A DNA stretch of 64,000 nt from Nonlabens xylanidelens (GTDB lineage: Bacteria; Bacteroidota; Bacteroidia; Flavobacteriales; Flavobacteriaceae), in assembly GCF_002934445.1 (NCBI RefSeq), contig NZ_PTJE01000007.1, forward strand, positions 62,001-126,000, in the 5' to 3' direction. The notes under the pieces are model-generated. The model did not search any database. It was not told the DNA's origin and saw nothing but the letters and a program-made list of their open reading frames with translations. Below, one piece after another: positions 1 through 8,727 of this stretch. The position numbers and the translations under genes were made by a program. The first letter of the stretch is position 1. The number at the start of each line of letters is the position of its first letter.

Positions 1-2556
1 ACTGATGCAGATGGTTTGAATAGTGTAGAACTGCAATATGGTTTTGCTTCTGGTGTTTATGATCAGACTCCTGTAGCTATGGTATTGTCTAGTGGTGATA
101 CTTATCAAGCAAATATCCCAGCGCAATTAGATGGGACAACTGTGTATTATCAAATAGTTGCTATAGATGCAAACGCTTCACCAGAAACAGCAACTAGTAC
201 AGAGCAGAATTACATAGTTTTAGATCCGCAACTTCAAGGTCTTCAAATAGATGTTGTAGATACAGCTTATTTAATTGATTTTGATAATACGGTTGCAAAT
301 GTGAATAACGGACCTTTTGATGGTTCAGGATTTGTAACTGTACCTTCAGTTGGACAACTAGATGCAGATGCTTTTGCAATAAATGGTTTACAAGATGCGA
401 CAACTGACTTCGGAGATGAGCAGTCAGGCAATGATTTCGGAAAAGGAGTTTCTGACGGTGGCGTTTCAAGTGGTGGTATATATGCATTTGAAGTAGCTGC
501 AGGAGATTATGCATTAGGAGTGCAACCTACAGGTAGTGACTTTACACCTGGTACTATCTTCTTTCAGTTTACTAACAACACGGGAGCTGTAGTTACCGAT
601 TTATCTGTAGCTTATGATTTTTATGTTTTTGATAATGAGAATAGAGCAAATGATTTTAGATTTTCTCATGGTTCAGATACATCTTCTCTTACTGAGGTGA
701 CTGATGCGGCACTTTCTTCAATGCTAGGGCAAGATGCGATTGAAGAATGGAAACGCAATGCAGTAGCAATGGATCTAACAGGTTTGAATATAGCCGCAGG
801 CGATACTTATGTGTTAGCATGGTCTTCTGCAGATAGTGGAAGTAATTCTTCTGATGAGATAGCGTTAGATAATATCCAGTTAATTGCAAATCCTTCTAGT
901 CAAAAAATCGCTCTAAGTGGATTTTTAGAATCATTAACTTTATTAGGTGATGTGAATTTGAACAATACGACTGAATTGAATGGTTTCTTAAAATTAGTTT
1001 CAGGAGATTTAGCAACAAATGATAATTTGACTCTGAAATCTATTGATAGTAAAAGCGCTGTAGTAAGAGAGGTGATCGCTGGTACAGTAACTGGAGACGT
1101 AAAAGTAGAGCAGTTTTATCCAGCTCAAAGAGCGTTTAGATTTATAGGTTCTTCTGTGGATATGACAGGAAGTGTTTATGATAATTGGCAGCAAGCTGGC
1201 CTAAATGTAGATGATGCAGGTTATATAGCAGGAAATGGTACACATATTACAGGTGGATCAATGGCTGACGGTTTTGATGTGTCTGGTTCTAATAATCCAT
1301 CTGCATTTAGCTTTAATGAAGATACACAGCTTTGGGAAAGTACTTCTGCTACAAATTCTACTAGTTTAACTGCAGGTGATGCTATACGTGTATTAATTAG
1401 AGGAGATCGCAGTGTTTCTTTAACAACAGCTGGTGCTTTACCATCTAGTACTACATTGATCTCTAACGGATCTTTGTCTTTGGGAGATTTTACAACATCA
1501 AATTTATCCACTACAGAAGGTGGTTTTAACTTTGTAGGTAATCCATACCAAGCACAAGTGAATTTAAATAGCGTTTTAAATGATGCTGCTACAGAGGATA
1601 TCGATGTAAGTGAATATTATGCTTGGGATCCAACTATTGGGGCTAGAGGTGCTTATGTGACTCATAATTTTGTACTAGGAAATAGTAATGCAACATCTGA
1701 AGTTAGTGAGTTCGTACAACCAGGTCAGGCATTTTTTGTTACTACTGCCGAAGATGGAAGTAATGCTGCTGCACTTGCACCAAGTATTACTTTTAAAGAA
1801 TCTTATAAGTCAACAAGCTTTGAAACGACTAATACCTATCGTAATTCTAATGTAAATGAGCAGATATCTGTTTCTCTATATACAGATCAAGAATTGGCTT
1901 CAGGTAAAGCTAGAGATGGTGTTTTAATATCATTTAATTTGAATGCATCTAGTGCAGTTAGTGCAAACGGTGCTGTAAAACTTCAGAATCCTGATGAGAA
2001 CTTGTCTGTTGAGACATTAAACTCGTCATTAAGTATTGTGGAGCGTTCGGAGCCAGTAGATAATGAGTTAATACCGTTGAAATTAAATGGTTTAACTTCT
2101 ACTGATTACACATTTGATATCAATACTACATTAACTAATCTACAGACTTTATTTGTAGATCATTTCTTAGGTACTGAGACTTTAATGGCAAATGGTAGTA
2201 ATCTTGTCTCTGTTAGTTTTGATACTACAAACGCGGCAAGTGTGGATGAGAATAGATTTGAATTAAAGTTTTTAAACAGCACATTGTCTGTTGGTGATAT
2301 CGCTTTCGCGGAAGCGGTACAAGTATATCCTAATCCAGTAAACGGAGATAGTGTTACTATCGGAAACCTAATCGCAGGTGAGTCTGTGAAAATTTCTATT
2401 TATAATACATTAGGTCAACTTATTGTTTCTTATCAAAAAGAATCGACTAACGGTAATGAAACAGTTGCAAATATGAATAGTCTAACAAATGGAATTTACT
2501 TGTTAAAAGTAGAACAAGATAAAGTAGCGACCACTAAGAGAATTATAAAAAACTAA
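1..2556 (+). CDS. Secreted T9SS-dependent surface protein, C-terminal part (5' end outside the window)
   Basis: The reading frame is open from base 1 (T-D-A-D-G-L-N...), so only the last 851 residues are visible and the start lies upstream. The first ~70 residues look like a beta-rich extracellular domain. The rest is low in Cys and rich in S/T/N/G/D, as in flavobacterial adhesin-like or secreted enzymes. The last ~75 residues form a type A T9SS sorting domain: VYPNP motif, then I-Y-N-T-L-G-Q, then N-G-I-Y-L-L-K-V and a basic KRIIKN end. This predicts export by Sec, then T9SS, with C-terminal cleavage and surface attachment or release. The linker just before the sorting domain contains a one-mismatch copy of the dispersed palindrome (2301-2316, read as AFAEA). 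The catalytic or binding function cannot be told from this part. T9SS cargo status is well supported. Confidence 0.85.
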   Translation, partial: TDADGLNSVELQYGFASGVYDQTPVAMVLSSGDTYQANIPAQLDGTTVYYQIVAIDANASPETATSTEQNYIVLDPQLQGLQIDVVDTAYLIDFDNTVANVNNGPFDGSGFVTVPSVGQLDADAFAINGLQDATTDFGDEQSGNDFGKGVSDGGVSSGGIYAFEVAAGDYALGVQPTGSDFTPGTIFFQFTNNTGAVVTDLSVAYDFYVFDNENRANDFRFSHGSDTSSLTEVTDAALSSMLGQDAIEEWKRNAVAMDLTGLNIAAGDTYVLAWSSADSGSNSSDEIALDNIQLIANPSSQKIALSGFLESLTLLGDVNLNNTTELNGFLKLVSGDLATNDNLTLKSIDSKSAVVREVIAGTVTGDVKVEQFYPAQRAFRFIGSSVDMTGSVYDNWQQAGLNVDDAGYIAGNGTHITGGSMADGFDVSGSNNPSAFSFNEDTQLWESTSATNSTSLTAGDAIRVLIRGDRSVSLTTAGALPSSTTLISNGSLSLGDFTTSNLSTTEGGFNFVGNPYQAQVNLNSVLNDAATEDIDVSEYYAWDPTIGARGAYVTHNFVLGNSNATSEVSEFVQPGQAFFVTTAEDGSNAAALAPSITFKESYKSTSFETTNTYRNSNVNEQISVSLYTDQELASGKARDGVLISFNLNASSAVSANGAVKLQNPDENLSVETLNSSLSIVERSEPVDNELIPLKLNGLTSTDYTFDINTTLTNLQTLFVDHFLGTETLMANGSNLVSVSFDTTNAASVDENRFELKFLNSTLSVGDIAFAEAVQVYPNPVNGDSVTIGNLIAGESVKISIYNTLGQLIVSYQKESTNGNETVANMNSLTNGIYLLKVEQDKVATTKRIIKN
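2301..2316. repeat. Dispersed palindrome, variant copy
   Basis: CGCTTTCGCGGAAGCG, one mismatch to the 16-bp consensus. It lies inside the coding sequence of the T9SS protein, just before the sorting domain, and reads as AFAEA. Confidence 0.75.
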
Positions 2557-2558
2557 AG

Positions 2559-2732
2559 ATGAAAACAAATAAAATTTTACTTACAATTTTTGTAATCGTC
2601 ACATTTTCAGTTGTAATAAATGCTCAAGCAGCGTTTGATCCTGAAGTAGAGGACGTGGCAGCATTACCAGGGCTATTAGCTGCTGCTATTGCAGGTTTAT
2701 TGATAGGCGGTAAAAAATTGTTACGCAAATAG
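2559..2732 (+). CDS. 57-residue secreted or membrane peptide with tripartite C-terminus
   Basis: ATG starts 2 nt after the stop of the T9SS gene, so the two are probably cotranscribed. Residues 1-22 form a signal peptide (MKTNK, hydrophobic core, then NAQA as a likely cleavage site). A short acidic stretch follows (FDPEVEDVA). Next comes LPG plus a second hydrophobic helix (LLAAAIAGLLIGG) and a basic end, KKLLRK. This Pro-hydrophobic-basic tail resembles the short C-terminal sorting tails of the PID-CTERM/exosortase-type small proteins known in Bacteroidota. The exact motif of those families is not present, so this is only an architectural likeness. It could also be a plain two-helix membrane peptide. 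A strong terminator follows directly. Confidence 0.7.
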   Translation: MKTNKILLTIFVIVTFSVVINAQAAFDPEVEDVAALPGLLAAAIAGLLIGGKKLLRK

Positions 2733-2758
2733 TAAGCTGTAAAACTTATGTAAATTAA

Positions 2759-2789
2759 GGGCAATGTTTAACGCATTGCCCTTTTTTTT
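2759..2789 (+). terminator. Rho-independent terminator after the small peptide gene
   Basis: Stem GGGCAATG (2759-2766) pairs with CATTGCCC (2774-2781) across a 7-nt loop, followed by eight T. It separates the T9SS gene/peptide unit from the polysaccharide genes. Confidence 0.9.
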
Positions 2790-2793
2790 GTGC

Positions 2794-2801
2794 TATTTTT
2801 G
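2794..2801 (+). promoter_or_regulatory. Bacteroidota -7 box (TATTTTTG) of the polysaccharide operon
   Basis: TATTTTTG fits the TAnnTTTG consensus of the Bacteroidota primary sigma factor. It lies 12 nt before the ATG at 2814 and directly after the terminator, which implies a very short leader. It also rules out an in-frame GTG at 2790 as the start. Confidence 0.6.
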
Positions 2802-2813
2802 CGCCAAGGGAAA

Positions 2814-4763
2814 ATGAAAATAGAATATTTTAAAAATAGATTGGCTCAAATCTTTTGGAATGGAGATAATTCTCTACAATTAAAAAATTTGAGGTATTTG
2901 CCACGTTGGATGGTAATCGCAATAGATGTTTTTCTAGTTGTGATATCTTTCTGTATCTCATTTTTAGTAGTAGAAAATATTGCTACTAGCTTTTATCAAG
3001 TGCTTTCTATCTTTCAACAAGCAGTATTCTTCACGCTTGTTTATTTAGCTTCTTTTTTTGTTTTTAGTACATATTCTGGGCTTATAAGGCACAGTACTTT
3101 TGTAGATATTTTTAAAATAGCATTTGCTTGTGTAGCCAGTACTGCGGTAATAGTAGTTGTGAATTATGGCTATTATCTTATATATGATCAGAAAATATTT
3201 TTAATGCCATTTTTGATTATCAACATGACAACTACCTTTGTTGCTTTGTTGTTATTTAGGGTAATGGTTAAGAGATTGTATTCTTTTGTGTCTCATGGAA
3301 AACAGAAAATTTATGATGTTTTAATAGTTGGGGTAAATGATGATAGCATTGCTCTAGCTGAAGCATTAACGACTTCTAAGACACAAAGTTTTAATCTAGC
3401 TGGTTTTATCTCTTTTAAAAACGATCATCAACGTATCAAGATTTTGGGAAAACCTATTGTTAAATATGGTAGTAAGTTTTATGATAAAATCGCACCTATG
3501 AAGGTGAATGGTCTTATTATCGCTGGCTCTCAATTATCCATAGCTCAAAAAAATGAGTTGGTGGATAAGGCGCTGGCAAATGATTTGAAAATATTTAATG
3601 TTCCTGATATTACACAGTGGACAGATAAGGAAGATGTTAGTACAAAGATTAAAGAAATTCAAATAGAAGACCTTTTAGAGAGAGAGGCTATTCATCTCGA
3701 TGATAGTCAGATTTCTAATTATTTAGAAGATAGAGTTGTTTTGATAACTGGTGGAGCAGGTTCTATAGGAAGTGAGATCGTAAGACAAGTTTCTGATTAT
3801 AATCCGAAGTGTGTACTTATATTAGATCAAGCCGAGTCTCCTTTATATGATCTAGAGTTAGAGTTAAAAGAAAAGTTTCCTGATGTAGCCTATAAATTTA
3901 TCCTTGCAGATGTAAGGCGTAGGGAGAGGTTAGAAAGTATATTTGAAGCTAATGATATTTCGGTTGTTTTTCATGCTGCAGCATATAAACATGTCCCAAT
4001 GATTGAATCCAATCCTAGGGAAGCTGTATTTGTTAATATATTAGGTACTGTTAATTTAGCAAACCTTGCAGTAAGTAAAGGAATAGATCGATTTGTAATG
4101 GTGAGTACAGATAAGGCTGTGAATCCAACTAATGTGATGGGTGCTAGTAAAAGAGCAGCAGAGATTTATGTACAATCCTTACAGCAACATTCTACTGGTA
4201 CTACTAAGTTTATTACCACAAGATTCGGTAATGTGTTAGGTTCGAATGGGTCTGTAATTCCTTATTTTAAGAAGCAAATAGAAAGCGGTGGGCCTGTTAC
4301 CGTGACTCATCAAGATATTATTAGGTATTTCATGACTATACCAGAAGCTTGTCAACTAGTGTTACAAGCTGGTACCATGGGTAATGGAGGTGAGATATTT
4401 GTATTTGATATGGGAAAACCTGTACGCATCATGGATCTTGCAGAACGTATGATCAAGTTATCAGGCTTTAAACCATATGACGAGATAGATATCAAAATAA
4501 TAGGTCTAAGACCTGGAGAGAAATTATATGAAGAATTATTAAGTGATGATTCTAAGACCTTACCGACACATCATCAAAAGATTATGGTAGCTAAGGATGA
4601 ACCTTATGGTTATGAAAATGTAACTCGTTATTTAAAAGAAATTGAGATAGCAACTCAAGATTTCAATGATGATTTAGTAGTCATGAAAATAAAGCAAATG
4701 GTGCCTGAATTTATTAGTAAAAACAGTGTATTTGAATTGCTAGACAAGAAAGTAAAATTATAG
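2814..4763 (+). CDS. Membrane-bound nucleotide-sugar 4,6-dehydratase (FlaA1/WbpM/CapD family)
   Basis: The 649-residue protein has four N-terminal membrane helices (about residues 30-140). A first Rossmann-like domain follows (D-V-L-I-V-G-V), then the catalytic SDR domain with TGGAGSIGSE near residue 312 for NAD(P). The segment STDKAVNPTNVMGASKR (about 430-446) is the family's active-site region, with Met in place of the usual SDR Tyr. Family members convert UDP-GlcNAc-type sugars to 4-keto-6-deoxy sugars for capsule, O-antigen or exopolysaccharide. It is the first gene of the unit with the Wza-like and Wzc-like genes and probably makes the first sugar of the repeat unit. ATG 2814 was chosen because the promoter box lies between it and the next upstream in-frame start. 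The exact substrate is not known. Confidence 0.88.
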   Translation: MKIEYFKNRLAQIFWNGDNSLQLKNLRYLPRWMVIAIDVFLVVISFCISFLVVENIATSFYQVLSIFQQAVFFTLVYLASFFVFSTYSGLIRHSTFVDIFKIAFACVASTAVIVVVNYGYYLIYDQKIFLMPFLIINMTTTFVALLLFRVMVKRLYSFVSHGKQKIYDVLIVGVNDDSIALAEALTTSKTQSFNLAGFISFKNDHQRIKILGKPIVKYGSKFYDKIAPMKVNGLIIAGSQLSIAQKNELVDKALANDLKIFNVPDITQWTDKEDVSTKIKEIQIEDLLEREAIHLDDSQISNYLEDRVVLITGGAGSIGSEIVRQVSDYNPKCVLILDQAESPLYDLELELKEKFPDVAYKFILADVRRRERLESIFEANDISVVFHAAAYKHVPMIESNPREAVFVNILGTVNLANLAVSKGIDRFVMVSTDKAVNPTNVMGASKRAAEIYVQSLQQHSTGTTKFITTRFGNVLGSNGSVIPYFKKQIESGGPVTVTHQDIIRYFMTIPEACQLVLQAGTMGNGGEIFVFDMGKPVRIMDLAERMIKLSGFKPYDEIDIKIIGLRPGEKLYEELLSDDSKTLPTHHQKIMVAKDEPYGYENVTRYLKEIEIATQDFNDDLVVMKIKQMVPEFISKNSVFELLDKKVKL

Positions 4764-4770
4764 AAATAAG

Positions 4771-4778
4771 TATCTTTG
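4771..4778 (+). promoter_or_regulatory. Bacteroidota -7 box (TATCTTTG) before the export lipoprotein gene
   Basis: TATCTTTG is a perfect TAnnTTTG box ending 4 nt before the ATG at 4783. A transcript from here would be almost leaderless. It gives the export and kinase genes their own start in addition to read-through from the dehydratase gene. Confidence 0.55.
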
Positions 4779-4782
4779 CAAA

Positions 4783-5562
4783 ATGAAAAATATCTTAATT
4801 AAATCATCTTTAATATTAATCTTTGTAGCTTTAGTCACCTCTTGTGTATCTAAAGATAAGATTCTTTATGTTCAAGATATTGACTCTGCGTTAACAGAAA
4901 GAGAATTGAATTACGAGTCCATTATAAAAAAGGATGATATTCTTAGAATTATTGTAACTAGCGAGAACATGAAACTAGTACAGCCTTTTAATCAAGTAGT
5001 TAACCCAACGGCTAATAACGATTTGACGATCACTTCTCAAAATAAACTACTTGGTTACCTTGTTAATAATGAAGGTAATATTTCATTCCCTTTATTAGGT
5101 GATATAAAGGCTGCAGGAATAAGCCGAAAAGACTTAACTGATACTATTCAAAATAGATTGAGAGCAGAATATGTTAAGGATGCAACAGTAGACTTGAGAG
5201 TTGTTAATTTTAAGATCACCGTATTAGGTGAGGTGACTCGACCAGGAAATTATAATTTTGATTACAACCGTATTACTTTACTTCAAGCTATAGGTATGGC
5301 TGGGGATTTAACTATTTATGGTAATAGAAATAATGTTACCGTATGGAGAGATGTGGATGGAGTTCAAAAGGTTCATAAATTGGATCTTACTAAATCTGAT
5401 TTTATAGACTCAGAATATTACTACCTTCAACAAAATGATGTGATCATAGTGGAACCTAATAATGCACAAGTACAAGCAGCAGGTTTTAATAGAAACGCCT
5501 CTCTTTACGTATCGATAGCATCGGTGTTGCTATCCTTAATAGTTGTTCTTTCAAGAAATTAA
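4783..5562 (+). CDS. Polysaccharide export outer-membrane lipoprotein (Wza/BexD-like)
   Basis: The 259-residue protein starts with a lipoprotein signal peptide ending in LVTSC (Cys21), so it is lipid-anchored. A Poly_export domain (about 40-135: E-S-I-I-K-K-D-D-I-L-R-I) and an SLBB domain follow (about 145-225: V-L-G-E-V-T-R-P-G-N-Y). A single hydrophobic helix lies at the C-terminus (about 235-255), as in Wza, where a helix crosses the outer membrane. It forms the export channel for the polymer together with the Wzc-like partner encoded 3 nt downstream. It is shorter than E. coli Wza (one clear SLBB domain), as is usual in Bacteroidota. Confidence 0.9.
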   Translation: MKNILIKSSLILIFVALVTSCVSKDKILYVQDIDSALTERELNYESIIKKDDILRIIVTSENMKLVQPFNQVVNPTANNDLTITSQNKLLGYLVNNEGNISFPLLGDIKAAGISRKDLTDTIQNRLRAEYVKDATVDLRVVNFKITVLGEVTRPGNYNFDYNRITLLQAIGMAGDLTIYGNRNNVTVWRDVDGVQKVHKLDLTKSDFIDSEYYYLQQNDVIIVEPNNAQVQAAGFNRNASLYVSIASVLLSLIVVLSRN

Positions 5563-5565
5563 TTT

Positions 5566-7974
5566 ATGAGTACTACAAATATGGAGGCTAATCAGGCTCT
5601 TTCACTTAAAGATCAGATTAATCAATACTTAAGGTATTGGCCATGGTTTATAATCAGTGTTTTCATCTTTTTATTATTGGGTTTCGTTTATTTAAGATAC
5701 GCTAGTAAGGAATATGTAGCATCAACAAAAATTTTAATAAAAGATACTCAGAGTGGTGGTGGATTATCTGAGCTTTCTGCATTAGGAGATATAGATGTAT
5801 TGGGAGGCTCTTTCAATACAGTAGAAAACGAGATGGAAATCTTAAATTCTAACAAGCTTATTAATGATGTGGTGTCTAATCTGGATTTGAATATTGTTTA
5901 TACGCGAACAGGAAATATTAAGTCTACCAATATCTATAAGAATAGTCCTATTAAACTATCGATTTTAATTGATTCATTATCTAATACAATTTCTGAGTCG
6001 ATAGATTTAATGATTAGATATGTAGATGATAATAAGTTTGAAATTAAGTATAAGGAGGACTTAAATTATGTAGTTCATGAATATGGCGCATCGTTTAAAA
6101 TGAATGATTTAGACTTATTAGTCGTTCCAGATTTTAACCATTCAAGAAATGCTTCTCGATCTAATGATGTAGAACACGAAAACTGGAAAGACTTATTTAT
6201 TTCTATTAAATCGATTAATGATGTTACCAAATCTCTAAAGTCTGAATTAAACATTACTAAAGCAGATAAAAGAGGTAGTGTTCTAGAAATTACTTTAGTA
6301 GATCCAGTAAAGGAGAAAGCTGAAGATATTCTTAATAATCTGGTAGTTGTTTTTAATGAAGATGCTATAAAAGATAAGAATCAAGTGGCTCAAAATACGG
6401 CCAAATTCATTGATGAACGCCTTGCCGATATTCAAAAAGACCTCGATAGTTTGGAACGTGGCATACAAAATTTTAAGACTACTGAGAAATTAACAGATTT
6501 GGTAGCTGAATCTGCCTTGAACTTACAATCCTCTGCAGGGATTACTCGAGAATTGATTGAATCTAGGACGCAGTTAGAAATAGCTAGGCTAATTAAGAAT
6601 AAACTGAATAAAGAGAGTTATAACTTTATTCCTGAAAATATTGGTTTAGAAAATTTAAACATTCAACAAGCGTCTAATAGTTATAATTCATTGGTTCAAG
6701 AATATAATAGATATAAGGACAATGCTACAGCTGATAACCCAATTCTTAAAAGATTGAAAGATGAAATAGATAGTTTAAAACAAGCTATTCTTTTATCTCT
6801 GAACAATACTATTAATTCTATAGAAATTCAAAAACAAAGTCTGACTAGAGAGTTAGGTTCTGTTTCTGGTAAAATTTCTACAGTTCCTGAAAACGAACGA
6901 ATAGCTAGATATATAGAAAGAGACAGAGAAGTTGTCGAAGCTATTTATTTATTATTAAATGAGAAGAAAGAAACAACTGCGATTTCTTTAGCAGTTACTG
7001 CACCTAAAGCGAAGATTGTTGATTTTGCACTTGCTTCTAAGGATCCAGTATCACCTAAACCAAAGATTGTTTATTTAGCTATGATGTTGATAGGTTTCAT
7101 TCTTCCTGGTGCGATAATTTATGGAAGGTCCATTTTCTATAATAAAATTGAGTCTAGAAATGATGTAGAGAGAGGATTACCTAATGCTAATATTTTAGGT
7201 GAAGTACCTAAGTTAGATAAGGATAGTGTCGATTATATTGTGTCTAACGATAGATCTGTCTTAGCTGAGTCTTTTAGAATTATAAGAACGAACCTTCAAT
7301 ATAAGTTGAATGCTTTAAATCATGATGGTACTAAAATCATTTTGGTAACTTCTACCATCAAGGGTGAAGGGAAGACACTTGTTTCTTATAACATTTCAAA
7401 TACATTTGCATACTCTGGGAAGAAAGTATTGCTTATAGGTGGTGACATTAGAAACCCTCAATTACATAGGTATTTACCTAACGTATCAAAGAGAACAAAA
7501 GGGGTTACAGAATACCTTACAAATGATCAACTGACTGTAGAAGAGTTAGCAATGACCTCTAAGGTTAATCCTAACCTTGATATCATTCTTTCGGGAGCTA
7601 TACCACCTAATCCTGCAGAATTGTGGATGCAAGATAGAACTAAGGACTTATTTGAAGAAGCTAAGTCTTTATATGATCTGGTAATTATTGATAGTGCACC
7701 TACTATATTGGTAACCGATACATTATTGATTAATAAGTATGCTGATGTTACAACTTATGTTACAAGAGCAAATTATACAGACACTTCATTATTAGAATTT
7801 GTTGCAGATACTATTGAAGATGGAAAATTGAGTAATGTAGCGGTAGTTGTAAACAACGTTAAGTTAGCTAACTTCGGTTATGGTAATAAGTATGGATATG
7901 CTTATGGAGAGGAAAAGAAAACTTGGTTAGATCTCTTGAAAAAGAAATTTTCAAAAGGAAAATCTTTCGAATAA
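5566..7974 (+). CDS. Wzc-like tyrosine autokinase / polysaccharide co-polymerase
   Basis: The 802-residue inner-membrane protein has a Wzz domain starting with a membrane helix (about 28-47), then a long periplasmic coiled-coil region. A second helix lies near 510 and a cytoplasmic BY-kinase domain follows. The kinase shows Walker A STIKGEGKT (~595-603), Walker A' G-G-D-I-R-N-P, Walker B L-V-I-I-D-S-A-P (~705) and a Tyr-rich C-terminus (Y-G-N-K-Y-G-Y-A-Y, ~772-780). The Tyr cluster is the usual autophosphorylation site. The protein controls chain length and export with the lipoprotein channel. The Walker A' reads GGD, not the usual DAD. The counteracting phosphatase is encoded convergently right after it. 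Confidence 0.9.
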   Translation: MSTTNMEANQALSLKDQINQYLRYWPWFIISVFIFLLLGFVYLRYASKEYVASTKILIKDTQSGGGLSELSALGDIDVLGGSFNTVENEMEILNSNKLINDVVSNLDLNIVYTRTGNIKSTNIYKNSPIKLSILIDSLSNTISESIDLMIRYVDDNKFEIKYKEDLNYVVHEYGASFKMNDLDLLVVPDFNHSRNASRSNDVEHENWKDLFISIKSINDVTKSLKSELNITKADKRGSVLEITLVDPVKEKAEDILNNLVVVFNEDAIKDKNQVAQNTAKFIDERLADIQKDLDSLERGIQNFKTTEKLTDLVAESALNLQSSAGITRELIESRTQLEIARLIKNKLNKESYNFIPENIGLENLNIQQASNSYNSLVQEYNRYKDNATADNPILKRLKDEIDSLKQAILLSLNNTINSIEIQKQSLTRELGSVSGKISTVPENERIARYIERDREVVEAIYLLLNEKKETTAISLAVTAPKAKIVDFALASKDPVSPKPKIVYLAMMLIGFILPGAIIYGRSIFYNKIESRNDVERGLPNANILGEVPKLDKDSVDYIVSNDRSVLAESFRIIRTNLQYKLNALNHDGTKIILVTSTIKGEGKTLVSYNISNTFAYSGKKVLLIGGDIRNPQLHRYLPNVSKRTKGVTEYLTNDQLTVEELAMTSKVNPNLDIILSGAIPPNPAELWMQDRTKDLFEEAKSLYDLVIIDSAPTILVTDTLLINKYADVTTYVTRANYTDTSLLEFVADTIEDGKLSNVAVVVNNVKLANFGYGNKYGYAYGEEKKTWLDLLKKKFSKGKSFE

Positions 7975-7986
7975 GATTTTCCTATA

Positions 7987-8724
7987 TTAAATATTAAATA
8001 TAAGCTTGTGGTTTTCCACAAGCTTTTTTATTGAATCAATTTGATTCTTTTTAATTTTTATAGTTTTTATTTTTTTTAGGTGTGATGGCTTGTGAGCGTC
8101 TGTTCCTATGAACTCATACATCCCTTTATCTAGAAGTGATTTTGCTTTTTGAAAAGAATCTTCTCCATAATGTTCTGTTAAGGAAAGTAAATTGAGTTGC
8201 AACTCAAATCCTCTATCTTTTAAGTCTTGATAGGCGTCTATTGATTTAATATATCGGTATCTCTCTGGGTGGGCTAGTATAGGTTTTAAATTTTTTTGAC
8301 ACATTTTAAAAACTAACTCCTCAAGGTTGTTAGGTTTTTGAAAATAAGATAACTCCGTCAGGATGTAGTTCTTATGGATACATAAATAATTATTAGTATC
8401 AATTAGGTTTTCAAATTCACCATCCATCATGTATTCGGAAGCAGTAGAAATAATAAAACCTCTATGATTGCTTGCATCTAAGGCTAATTTGGTTTGATTA
8501 AATTTCTCAGTAATCCCAATTGCATCATTCCCATAATAATCTTCCATGGTATGAGGTGTTGCAATACAACTTCTAAAACCTAATTCTTTAAAAGCTCCTA
8601 TCATTTCTAAGGTGGTTTCTAGGTCTTTTGATCCATCATCTATACCTGGTAGTATGTGATTGTGAATATCAACGACGTCTTCTAAGAAATCGACTAAAAA
8701 AACAGATTTGTTAAAGAAAAACAT
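7987..8724 (-). CDS. PHP-family tyrosine-protein phosphatase (CpsB/YwqE type)
   Basis: The 245-residue protein has the metal-binding motifs of PHP phosphatases: D-I-H-N-H-I-L-P-G-I-D-D-G near residues 19-31 (His21 and His23), A-T-P-H-T, H-P-E-R-Y and G-T-D-A-H near the C-terminus. Family members (CpsB of streptococci, YwqE of Bacillus) dephosphorylate the Tyr-rich tail of BY-kinases and so control capsule or exopolysaccharide production. Its position convergent with the Wzc-like kinase fits that job. No signal peptide is seen, so it is cytosolic. Its start lies 3 nt after the stop of the upstream TPR gene, implying coupled expression. The C-terminal codons double as the terminator of the opposite operon. 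Confidence 0.88.
   Translation of the reverse strand: MFFFNKSVFLVDFLEDVVDIHNHILPGIDDGSKDLETTLEMIGAFKELGFRSCIATPHTMEDYYGNDAIGITEKFNQTKLALDASNHRGFIISTASEYMMDGEFENLIDTNNYLCIHKNYILTELSYFQKPNNLEELVFKMCQKNLKPILAHPERYRYIKSIDAYQDLKDRGFELQLNLLSLTEHYGEDSFQKAKSLLDKGMYEFIGTDAHKPSHLKKIKTIKIKKNQIDSIKKLVENHKLIFNI
8002..8029 (+). terminator. Terminator of the polysaccharide operon, inside the phosphatase coding sequence
   Basis: A perfect 10-bp stem, AAGCTTGTGG (8002-8011) with CCACAAGCTT (8016-8025), has a TTTT loop and a T-run to 8029. It reads on the plus strand, 28 nt after the kinase stop, but lies within the last codons of the opposite-strand phosphatase gene. Confidence 0.8.
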
Positions 8725-8727
8725 AAT

